In this document: positions 9,089 to 17,855 of the stretch, piece after piece | How positions within the stretch are numbered: the stretch's first letter is position 1 | Layout of the letters: every line of letters begins with the position of its first letter | NCBI GenBank assembly: GCA_018304635.1 | Contig: JAGVVW010000051.1 | Coordinates: 1-39,806, forward strand | Direction of reading: 5' to 3' | DNA length: 39,806 bases | Source: Candidatus Aenigmatarchaeota archaeon | GTDB lineage: Archaea > Aenigmatarchaeota > Aenigmatarchaeia > GW2011-AR5 > JACRMX01 | Notes under the pieces: generated by a model | What the model was told of the DNA's origin: nothing | Database searches by the model: none | Seen by the model: only the letters and a program-made list of their open reading frames with translations | Program-made: the position numbers and the translations under genes

Positions 9089-9104
9089 GTTAATATATAT
9101 TAAC
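9089..9104. promoter_or_regulatory. Candidate operator
   Basis: Perfect 16-bp palindrome GTTAATATATATTAAC next to the MNT start. Confidence 0.55.
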
Positions 9105-9105
9105 T

Positions 9106-9654
9106 GTGATTTATATGTATAAACTGAAGTTAACGTTATTACAACAGGAAATATTACGTTTTCTTTTTATGAACGCTGGAGAATTGTTTAATGCAAGAGG
9201 ATTAGCATTAGCTCTTGAAGTAAGTCAGCCGGCAATCGCAAAATCCCTGCCATTGCTTGAAAAGCAGGAATTTATTCATGTATCTAAGGATAGAAAATCA
9301 AAACGGTTATCTATTGAATTAAACAGGGAAAACCCGCTTGTAATAGGTGCAAAAAGAGCGGATAACATAAGGCAGATATATGAATCAGGTCTCGCGGAAT
9401 TTCTAAGAGAAAAATTTCCAGGATGCACCGTTATTGTTTTTGGCAGTTTTGCAAGAGGAGAAGACACAAAAAAATCAGATGTTGACATAGCTGTAATAGG
9501 CATAAAAAGCAAAATTATAGATACTGGTGAATTTGAAAAAAGGTTTATGAAAGAGATAAGAATCAGTTTTTACCATTCATTCAAAGAGATAAATACAGAT
9601 CTGAGAAACAACATTCTGGGAGGAATTCTTTTGTCGGGGTGGGTTGAATTATGA
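9106..9654 (+). CDS. wHTH-MNT nucleotidyltransferase (antitoxin)
   Basis: wHTH plus VIVFGSFARGEDTKKSDVDIAV; GTG start at 9106 or ATG at 9115. Confidence 0.85.
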   Translation: MIYMYKLKLTLLQQEILRFLFMNAGELFNARGLALALEVSQPAIAKSLPLLEKQEFIHVSKDRKSKRLSIELNRENPLVIGAKRADNIRQIYESGLAEFLREKFPGCTVIVFGSFARGEDTKKSDVDIAVIGIKSKIIDTGEFEKRFMKEIRISFYHSFKEINTDLRNNILGGILLSGWVEL

Positions 9655-10136
9655 TGCCTCTAAAAACTTTCAATGAATACGTAAAAGAAGGTATGGTAAG
9701 AAAGCAATTTCCAGACAAATTCAGGGCAAATTCGCTTATCACAGAATCTGAAGATTCTTACAAAATACTCCTTTCTTTTGTTGAAAAGATAGGTGTTGAT
9801 GACAATAATGCTAATCATATAATTAAAAACGCATACGACATAATAATGGAACTTATAAGAGCAAATATGATTTTAGACGGGTTTATTACTACAGGAAAAG
9901 GTGCTCACGAAGCTGAGGTATCTTATATGATTGAACTGAGTTTTAGCAACAAGGATGTAGATTTTGCAAATGAACTACGTTATTTCAGGAATGGAATTAT
10001 GTATTATGGAAAAAAGTTTGATAAAACATACGCTGAAAAGGTGTTGAGATTTACTAACAGGTTGTATCCGTTGCTTAAGAAAATCTATGAGAAAAGTTTT
10101 AATAATAAAAGGCAGATACGCGGGGTATCAAGATGA
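9651..10136 (+). CDS. HEPN-like protein (toxin candidate)
   Basis: Overlaps the MNT stop; ELRYFRNGIMYYGK motif shared with ORF 6019-6435. Confidence 0.75.
   Translation: MMPLKTFNEYVKEGMVRKQFPDKFRANSLITESEDSYKILLSFVEKIGVDDNNANHIIKNAYDIIMELIRANMILDGFITTGKGAHEAEVSYMIELSFSNKDVDFANELRYFRNGIMYYGKKFDKTYAEKVLRFTNRLYPLLKKIYEKSFNNKRQIRGVSR
10110..10135. repeat. Direct repeat flanking TA cassette, right copy
   Basis: aggcagatacgcggggtatcaagatg at the 3' end of the HEPN ORF, overlapping the next start codon. Confidence 0.6.
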
Positions 10137-11275
10137 TAATAAATGCAATGTTCAGAGTGATAATAATAGTCATTTTCGCAGTTTTCATATTTGTTATTAT
10201 TCATCTTTTCACCTCACTGCGTGTTGAAGCTGAATCAAAATCAATGGAAAGATATGCAAGCGAGTTTCTTGAGAATTTAGCTAACTCTGACCTGACTGCA
10301 TCGTCTGATGTCTTTAAAGAGCCAATGTTGAGCTTTTACTCTACACCGCCAAAAAAGTTTATTTATGGTGTTGATGCTTATCAATATGTTGCAGGTGCAC
10401 CAGAGCCTTATGCACGTGCATGCTCCATCTCTTACGCAATAACAGTGGAAGAAATTTCCAAACCAGTTGCGTGCAAACAACTACTTGAATGTGAAGGATT
10501 CTGCGAGTCTGTGTGTGGCAATAAGGATAATGAACATTGTAGATGTGACAATAGCCAGTGTAGTTGCCTCGATCCGAAATCAGAAGGATGGACAACAGCC
10601 AAAAAATGGTCTTTTGGCTATGAACCCAAACAAGGTATAATTGATTCTCACAGTTACGATGATGTTCCGGCAAATATTCTGACTGCAAACGGAATAAAGC
10701 CAGCCCGTGTTACTGTAACAGCATATGATTCATGGCTCAGCAAAATTTCATGCCTGATTGAGAAAGCCTATCAAACCGCTGAAATTCAGCATATAAATAT
10801 TGATTGTCTTGCAATAGGAGAAAAACAAAAAGGTAATTGCTATTTCCGAATAGACAAGCCAAAATATATTGATACTGGTAGAATAATAAGAGATGATTAC
10901 ATATGCTTTATGAACGACAAAAATCCACTAACTCCCACTATTATAGATCCGGTTACAAACATAATATTGAGAGATAGTTTGGATTCTACAGCTCCGTTAG
11001 AATGCAGGGAAATCGATTCACGTATTGACGTTCAGGACTTTCAGGCTGATTACATAAAAACGAAAAACCAAGTTGAGAAAAATATACTTTATGCTGTTCC
11101 AGCTATAAATGTGAATGGTATACCAGACATTCCTGAGTTCTGTAAAAAAATGATTAACAGAGACCCGAATTTTATAGGTCCCAGACCTAACGGTGATTTA
11201 GAACAATATTTAGCTTGGTCCAATGATGAAATCGACAAGATCATCTTATGCTTAAAGCAGGTGGAAAACACATGA
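10133..11275 (+). CDS. N-terminally anchored extracellular protein with Cys-rich stretch
   Basis: MIINAMFRVIIIVIFAVFIFVIIHLF N-terminus; CEGFCESVCGNKDNEHCRCDNSQCSC. Confidence 0.8.
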   Translation: MIINAMFRVIIIVIFAVFIFVIIHLFTSLRVEAESKSMERYASEFLENLANSDLTASSDVFKEPMLSFYSTPPKKFIYGVDAYQYVAGAPEPYARACSISYAITVEEISKPVACKQLLECEGFCESVCGNKDNEHCRCDNSQCSCLDPKSEGWTTAKKWSFGYEPKQGIIDSHSYDDVPANILTANGIKPARVTVTAYDSWLSKISCLIEKAYQTAEIQHINIDCLAIGEKQKGNCYFRIDKPKYIDTGRIIRDDYICFMNDKNPLTPTIIDPVTNIILRDSLDSTAPLECREIDSRIDVQDFQADYIKTKNQVEKNILYAVPAINVNGIPDIPEFCKKMINRDPNFIGPRPNGDLEQYLAWSNDEIDKIILCLKQVENT

Positions 11276-12123
11276 AAGGAATACTTGATGAAATCATTGC
11301 ATCATATCTGTTTCCAGTAATCATAGGCATGTTAATTATCGTAGCTGTACTTGTATTCCTCACCTACCTGCTTGCAGGCAGAAGTCCCCTCAGCTATAAA
11401 TTCACTTACACTGAAATCACAATGGAACCATTCTACATGTCTTATGTTCTGCTGAATACTCCGGAACTTGCTGAAGAAGCTTTGCGCTCTACAATTGTTT
11501 CTTCGTTTTCAAGCGCAGATGCAAGGACATATACATCTAAAGTCAATTCTCTTTTGGAAAACTATGAGTCATATATGATAGTTCTCGAAAATGAAAAAGC
11601 TTCGCTGGCTACAATATCCACAAGCGATATGGTAGTTGCCTGCGGCGATAAAATCAAAGGATTTTGTACTGTAAACAGATTCTGGAATCAAAAATTAGAT
11701 GGCTGCGGAACAGGCCGTGTGTGGGCACCGGAGTATGACAAAGACTGTAAAATGTTGTCTGAGGAGGCGAGATGTTGCTTGCCTGATGACGAATCAAGAA
11801 TTTCGTGTCAAACATCTCTTGGTCCGGGTTCCTTTCGTTTATCATGCCAATCAGCATCAGGTACTGACAGTGAAGTATGTCCTCCTGGTGCAAAAATAGA
11901 TACATTTTTCTCAGAAAAAAGCCAGCAAAATTTAAAAGAAAATTGTAAGGAAGATATTGAAAAAATCAGTGCTGGAACGTACATTATTGAAAATGCTGTT
12001 TGCTGTTATCTAAATGATAATGTGTTATATAAAAATATCCTTGGCAGTGCATACATTCCTCTGTTTTTCAAGGATAATACTTATGGCAAAATTTACATTA
12101 CAAAAGGCGGTGTTGCTGAATGA
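11272..12123 (+). CDS. N-terminally anchored extracellular protein
   Basis: Start MKGILDEIIASYLFPVIIGMLIIVAVLVFLTYLLAG inside ORF 11248-12123; overlapping ends with neighbours. Confidence 0.75.
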   Translation: MKGILDEIIASYLFPVIIGMLIIVAVLVFLTYLLAGRSPLSYKFTYTEITMEPFYMSYVLLNTPELAEEALRSTIVSSFSSADARTYTSKVNSLLENYESYMIVLENEKASLATISTSDMVVACGDKIKGFCTVNRFWNQKLDGCGTGRVWAPEYDKDCKMLSEEARCCLPDDESRISCQTSLGPGSFRLSCQSASGTDSEVCPPGAKIDTFFSEKSQQNLKENCKEDIEKISAGTYIIENAVCCYLNDNVLYKNILGSAYIPLFFKDNTYGKIYITKGGVAE

Positions 12124-15100
12124 AAGGAATGGCAATGCTTAAAGTTCTTGTTCTGTCAGTATTGGCAATGGTAATGGCAATAGGTTTTTTTGTTGCTGTA
12201 TTTACTATTGGCGAGCGTGAACAGCGTTCAATATTGCAGGAATCCAGTATCATGCGCAGCCAGAATACACTGAGAATTGTTGATCAGGCTCTGAAGCACA
12301 CATGGACATTATCTTCAGTTCAGGCATTGTTTAAAGCAGGAAGTGAAGGATTTGGCTGTAAATACTGGTATCAGGGCAAGCCAGAGGCATGGAACCTCCA
12401 GTTGCCCGAGTCAGGAAACAAGCAAAATAGTATAGATGACAATCCAAGCATATGCCTGCCTCAGGATCAAAATGCAGCAAACATGATGTCATATATATTT
12501 TATGGTTACACTACAATTCCAGGAAATGATCCTGACCAAAAAACCAAAAAGTGCCAGGACCTGGCTTTAACCAAACTTACAGAGGATCCGGACTTTAATT
12601 ATCAGGGCAAAACTAATGAATATTCAACAGAAATGTTGAAATTTCGCTGCGTTGATACTACAAAGGACAGACCCGGAACAAATTCCTGCATAGAAAATAC
12701 AGGTGTAGGCTTCTGCACAGGTAATGTCCTGAAGTGTTGCATACCAGAGGATGACAGGCTCATTGCTGATGTTTTAAATCCTGATCCCAACAAGCCTAAA
12801 AGTATTGAATGTAAAGCAGCATATGTTGAAGGTGAAAAAGATACGCCATATCCAGCTTGTAAAGGTTATATGGCAGCTACATGCAAAAGCAATGAAATCG
12901 GAAATTTAAATGAACAGATATTGTCGATATTAGCTACACCACCAAAAGATATAGATTCAAAATTAGTCGAATACGAAAAAATCATCCATAAAAAGTTAGG
13001 TGATGCTGACTGCCAGAAACGGAAAGATCTTCCCGAGGGAAAAGGCGGAGACAGATGTTTCTGCATAAACCCAAAGCCCGATGCTGACTTGACATTTGAC
13101 CCTGAAGAAACCGTGATAATAAACGGCAATACTGTAAAATTTGACCCCAAATCTGAATTTACATGGCTTGGTTATGACAGGCTTCAAAACAAAGTTCAGA
13201 CAAATGTTGAAATGGAAACATTGCAAATGATCAGAAGCAATGTTGAAATGACTCATGAAATTGAGATTCAGACAAAAATGAAGTCCATGATAAAAACCGG
13301 ATGGCAGATTGTTGATGAGGCAGTCAGGCTTGGCCAGTCAATCAAAGACAAAACCATGACATTTGACTCGCCTAAAAAATTCAATGACTACATAAAGCAG
13401 ATGTTCCACCCACAAAACGTTGAAAATTTCAGGGTTGATGCTGAACCTGTAGTAAAATATAAAATAGCTAATGGCGGCGGACTGCTTGATAAACAGCAGG
13501 GCCTGTGGGCTAATTATGACACGCAGGTAAACATTATAGAAAATCAGGTTGCTGGTTATGGTTCGTATGCATCATGTGATAATAATCAGATTCCACCAGA
13601 TGTTGTAGAAAGATATAATAATTTTAAGACTGAATTTGACACTGCTGTGCAGCTAACTAAATTAGACCAGGATCTTGGTAGTGCCCAGATAGCGAATGCT
13701 GTTCTGGCTGCGATCGCGCAGCGGGAATCAGGAGTTCAGCATGCAAGTGAAGATTATACAGGAAATAAAATGCAAAAAGAATTCAAAAAGTTTGATGATG
13801 TTAAACAGGGAGAAAATTATGTTAATGGGCGCTTAGACAGTATTGACTGGGGTATCATGCAGATAAATGAAAAAGTTGATGGTGGCGGCGGCACAATTGA
13901 TGAATGTAAAGGAATAGGAACTCCAGAACAAATAAAATTAAACGCAAGGTTTAATATTCATTGCGGAGCTACTGTTTTTAGAAATAAAGTAATGTATGTT
14001 CTTGGCTATTTCAAAACAGCTAAACCAAAGGGCGAGGATCTTCTGAAAATGAGCCTTGTTGCATACAATGGCGGGCAGGATACTATAAATGATGCAAGAA
14101 ATGAATGTGTAAAAACCCATAGCGAAAATGACTGTGCTAAGTGGAGTATTTTAGAATCAGATGTTAGAGATAGAAATGAAAAAGCATACAATTATCTCAT
14201 GGCAAAAGACGGTGTTTGGGATAATATCCAGAAATGGCTCAGCTGCCTGAAGTCCATGTCAATGACATCATATTCATCAGTTGATGTGGTAATTGATCCG
14301 GGGCATGCAGGAACATACAATTCTTATTTAGATACATCAGAAGCCCAAAACAATTTTGCAGTTGCTGAAAAACTCAGAGACAAACTCTCAGCAATTGGTT
14401 ACAAAGTTCTGCTCACTAAAAACAGTGTAGACGAAGAACCAACACTATTTCCATATGATGAAGACAGAAGAGATTTCTCACCCCGAAGAGATGTTGCAGT
14501 TAAAAGCAATGCAGCATTGTTTGTGAGCATACATAGCAATGCTCTTGATGGTCAGGAACAAGGCGTTGAAACATATGTTTACTGTATACAAAAAGGTGAG
14601 GAAAATGATGGTAGTAAAAACATAAGATCTGAATCTGAAATATCAAAATGCGTGCCTCAGTATAGTCCTAGAATAGATGATTCAAAAAATATCGCACATT
14701 CAGTTACAGACAATATAGCTTCTGATATGGGATTAAATAATCGGGGAATCAAAAGTGCGGATTTTGGTGTGATAGAATCCATGCCAATGCCAGCTGTTCT
14801 TGTTGAAATGTTCTATCATGATAATCAACAGGACATCGACAAGGTTAAAGGAAAAGAAGATGAACTCGCTGAGTCTATAAAGAATGGTATCGTCCAGTAT
14901 CTCCAGTCGCATCCACGAGACATTTCCAGCCGCGTTGCTGGCGTGAAAGGGTTTCAGTTGCCTGTGAAATCTAGTACTGCTGTAATAACACAATGTCCTG
15001 AAGATCATACCAGAGATGGTAGCCACGATGCTGGTATAGATATATCTGTTTCACATTCAGAAATGTCTGGTATTGGATATAAATCAGATCCAGACAACAG

Positions 15101-16964
15101 GAAAGGCTCGCCTATTTATGCAGCAGGTGCTGGAGTAATAGAGGCTATACATATAGGACATGATGAAACAAGTGGATATGGAAACAGGATTATTATAAAA
15201 CATCAAACAGATGAAGGAACGGTTTATACATTTTACGCACATTTGTATCATGATATATCGGTAAAAAAAGGACAACAGGTTCTGGCTGGTCAGCAGATAG
15301 GAACAATGGGTGCTACAGGTCATGTTGGTGGATCCACTGGAGTTCATCTTCATTTTGAAGTAGGAAAATCTGTAAACATCGGTACAACAAATCCTCAAAT
15401 AAAAGGAGAACGATTGCATCCTTGTTTATATGTTGATTGTTTGAAATACGGAAAAACATGTGGAAAATCATTAACAGAATCTCCAACTATATTCGGCTCT
15501 GGCGATGCATCCTACACTGTCTCGCTGGAAGAAAAAATCAGACAGATGATTTTCGTGGAGACAGATAAAAATGAGGCAAAGAAACTGAAAGTTTCCGGAA
15601 TTATTATCGGTGAACCTGTAAACAATAATAAAAATTTCATATTTGCCACCCAAGATGAAGCAGAGGCATTTACAAAATCCATTGTTTCGCAGATACCGAC
15701 ATTTATTGGAATAAAAAATCTTGATTCCTTGCCAATAGAAAAACCCAAATCCCAGCAGGAATGGGGAAATGAATACAAAAAGGAAGACAATAAGGAAAAG
15801 GCATTGCAAGATATTGGAGCAGAAGGATATAGAATCTCCAAAGACCTGAGTAATATCGGTTTCAATATATATTATGGGCCGAATACTAATTTCGGAAGTA
15901 GTGAAAACAATTTCGGAAATGATGAAATAATGATATCTGAACTTGCAAAATCATATCTATCTGGGCTTCAGCAGAACGAAGTTTACGGAATTATTCATAC
16001 ATATCCGAATGAAGATAGCGTAAGACCCAATGATCGCAGTCTTATAGATTCTCAGATGAGAGTTTTGGTTCAAATAGATGATCAGGTAAAAATAATCCAG
16101 CTTGCTGAATATTCAGATGAAAATGAAATGAATGATTTGATATCAGCTGGAATAGCAGGAATGCCTGATTTACCAGTACTTACAATTACCCCAGCCATAA
16201 CAAGGGACGATCCTGCAAAACCGATTGAACAGAAAGCAAAAGAATATATTGATATTGGATTTGATATTGTTTATTTCAGGGATTTGGATTCAGAGAGTGT
16301 TGATAGAATAGTCAGCTTTTTGAAAGAGCAGGCTGAAGGTAATGAAAATATTCCGTCAAACATTCTTCTCGAGGCTAAAATAGAAAAAGCATTCAGAAAA
16401 ATCATGAAGGCAAAAGGAATTGACCCGGAATCAGGACAGCAGGTCTTCGATGTTGGAAATAATTATTATTATTACGATGAACCTAATCAAAGATTTATAA
16501 AAAAGCCGTTCGTACTTTCGTTTCGTGTTTCTGATTGGGCTCCTGTAATTGACTGCGAAAATGCAGGTATTGTTTATTATCCATTCAATGCACAAACTGA
16601 TCTGGTGTGCTGGAATAATAAGATATGGGTATGCGGAAGTCATATAGAAGGCGATAAAACAGCAGGTTCGTGGATAGATATAAATCATTATATCGGTGAC
16701 GATCAGAATAATCTGAGATGCTATAATGATGCTGACGGGCAGTTATTTGGTTTTTGTGATAAAGAATTTTGCAGTGGCGTTCCATTTTGTTCAGGCGATA
16801 AAATTGTAAGCCCGGGAGAAAATGCATACTGTAATTCAGCTGATATTCAGGATGACTGCTCAGACATGCAATGTGAAACAGGACAGCACGGGAAATGCAG
16901 TTCATATGATCCATGCATAGGCCAGTGTAAGTGTGTTGCTGACACGCCAGAAACGCCAACGTAA
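12120..16964 (+). CDS. 1614-aa membrane-anchored murein hydrolase fusion: SLT lytic transglycosylase + Amidase_3 + M23 peptidase + GH3/NagZ-like + Cys-rich tail
   Basis: SLT: AIAQRESGVQH, SIDWGIMQIN, AYNGG. Amidase_3: VVIDPGHAG, RRDVAVKSNAALFVSIHSNA, LVEMFYH. M23: SPIYAAGAGVI, YAHL, GVHLHFEV. GH3-like: SLEEKIRQM..GYRISKDLSNIGFNIYYGPN. Confidence 0.9.
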   Translation: MKGMAMLKVLVLSVLAMVMAIGFFVAVFTIGEREQRSILQESSIMRSQNTLRIVDQALKHTWTLSSVQALFKAGSEGFGCKYWYQGKPEAWNLQLPESGNKQNSIDDNPSICLPQDQNAANMMSYIFYGYTTIPGNDPDQKTKKCQDLALTKLTEDPDFNYQGKTNEYSTEMLKFRCVDTTKDRPGTNSCIENTGVGFCTGNVLKCCIPEDDRLIADVLNPDPNKPKSIECKAAYVEGEKDTPYPACKGYMAATCKSNEIGNLNEQILSILATPPKDIDSKLVEYEKIIHKKLGDADCQKRKDLPEGKGGDRCFCINPKPDADLTFDPEETVIINGNTVKFDPKSEFTWLGYDRLQNKVQTNVEMETLQMIRSNVEMTHEIEIQTKMKSMIKTGWQIVDEAVRLGQSIKDKTMTFDSPKKFNDYIKQMFHPQNVENFRVDAEPVVKYKIANGGGLLDKQQGLWANYDTQVNIIENQVAGYGSYASCDNNQIPPDVVERYNNFKTEFDTAVQLTKLDQDLGSAQIANAVLAAIAQRESGVQHASEDYTGNKMQKEFKKFDDVKQGENYVNGRLDSIDWGIMQINEKVDGGGGTIDECKGIGTPEQIKLNARFNIHCGATVFRNKVMYVLGYFKTAKPKGEDLLKMSLVAYNGGQDTINDARNECVKTHSENDCAKWSILESDVRDRNEKAYNYLMAKDGVWDNIQKWLSCLKSMSMTSYSSVDVVIDPGHAGTYNSYLDTSEAQNNFAVAEKLRDKLSAIGYKVLLTKNSVDEEPTLFPYDEDRRDFSPRRDVAVKSNAALFVSIHSNALDGQEQGVETYVYCIQKGEENDGSKNIRSESEISKCVPQYSPRIDDSKNIAHSVTDNIASDMGLNNRGIKSADFGVIESMPMPAVLVEMFYHDNQQDIDKVKGKEDELAESIKNGIVQYLQSHPRDISSRVAGVKGFQLPVKSSTAVITQCPEDHTRDGSHDAGIDISVSHSEMSGIGYKSDPDNRKGSPIYAAGAGVIEAIHIGHDETSGYGNRIIIKHQTDEGTVYTFYAHLYHDISVKKGQQVLAGQQIGTMGATGHVGGSTGVHLHFEVGKSVNIGTTNPQIKGERLHPCLYVDCLKYGKTCGKSLTESPTIFGSGDASYTVSLEEKIRQMIFVETDKNEAKKLKVSGIIIGEPVNNNKNFIFATQDEAEAFTKSIVSQIPTFIGIKNLDSLPIEKPKSQQEWGNEYKKEDNKEKALQDIGAEGYRISKDLSNIGFNIYYGPNTNFGSSENNFGNDEIMISELAKSYLSGLQQNEVYGIIHTYPNEDSVRPNDRSLIDSQMRVLVQIDDQVKIIQLAEYSDENEMNDLISAGIAGMPDLPVLTITPAITRDDPAKPIEQKAKEYIDIGFDIVYFRDLDSESVDRIVSFLKEQAEGNENIPSNILLEAKIEKAFRKIMKAKGIDPESGQQVFDVGNNYYYYDEPNQRFIKKPFVLSFRVSDWAPVIDCENAGIVYYPFNAQTDLVCWNNKIWVCGSHIEGDKTAGSWIDINHYIGDDQNNLRCYNDADGQLFGFCDKEFCSGVPFCSGDKIVSPGENAYCNSADIQDDCSDMQCETGQHGKCSSYDPCIGQCKCVADTPETPT

Positions 16965-17077
16965 AAAAGCTTTATCTCGCCAAAAAACATTTATTTTGGA
17001 GAGATTTGAAAAAATACAAAAGAAGCTCATTCCTAAATTTTATATAAGGAAATATGAAATAGATAATTTATGGAAAG

Positions 17078-17455
17078 GTGTATGAAATGAAAGCCCTGAG
17101 TTTGATGGCAGATACAGTTATATTGATAATTATAGCAGCTGTGGTGCTTGCAATCGTTCTGGTATTTTTCAAGTCATCAACTTCCAGCGGATTCGGACAG
17201 GTAAATCTTGAGCAGGAACGTGTCCAACTTTGCAGGCAGTATGTCATTGCGGATGCTCGTTGCGACAGTTTAAGCCAGGCAAGGAGTGCAAATGGTGAAG
17301 TTGTAACTAAAGTATTGGAAATGTGTAAACAAATCGGAGGATATACAGCATGTAGCGATTCAGCTAATGAACAGGAATGCATCCGCGACTGCTGCGAAAT
17401 ATTTTGCGGCGGCACGACAACAACGCAGAAACCAATACCTGCAGCTACACCATAA
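17078..17455 (+). CDS. Pilin-like protein with Cys-rich C-terminus
   Basis: MKALSLMADTVILIIIAAVVLAIVLVFFK N-terminus; paralogue of the next gene. Confidence 0.75.
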   Translation: MYEMKALSLMADTVILIIIAAVVLAIVLVFFKSSTSSGFGQVNLEQERVQLCRQYVIADARCDSLSQARSANGEVVTKVLEMCKQIGGYTACSDSANEQECIRDCCEIFCGGTTTTQKPIPAATP

Positions 17456-17528
17456 GAAATCACTGGTATAAAATAAATGATGCAAGAAGTTTTATAAATA
17501 AAATCCTAAATATTTCGGAGGAAAATAA

Positions 17529-17855
17529 ATGAAAGGAATATCATTATCAATTGAAACTGTCATAGTAATGATAATCGCAGCTGTAGTTCTCGCAGTGCTG
17601 GTTCTTTATTTCAAGGGCACTGTTTTTCAGGGCAAATCCCAGATTGATGCAGAAGGCGAGAGGGCAAAGGCGTGTGCTGATTACATGAAGTTAGACAAAA
17701 ATTGTGACGGAAAAGCAGATGATTCAGCAAGCAGCGGTCTTTTAGATCCAGCTCGCAAGCGCATCGTTGAGATATGTAATCAGCTGAATTATCCGGAATG
17801 CAAACCCAATGATAATTCCGGCTGTATACATAAATGCTGTATCGGATGCGGATGA
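17529..17855 (+). CDS. Pilin-like protein with Cys-rich C-terminus
   Basis: MKGISLSIETVIVMIIAAVVLAVLVLYFKG, archaeal type IV pilin-like N-terminus; SD GGAGG upstream. Confidence 0.8.
   Translation: MKGISLSIETVIVMIIAAVVLAVLVLYFKGTVFQGKSQIDAEGERAKACADYMKLDKNCDGKADDSASSGLLDPARKRIVEICNQLNYPECKPNDNSGCIHKCCIGCG

Noticed and set aside
15471-15865. Long antisense ORFs opposite the 1614-aa gene (also 12866-13256, 14733-15026, 15084-15419, 16431-16959)
   Set aside because: Shadow ORFs opposite a strongly supported domain-rich frame; no recognisable domains.
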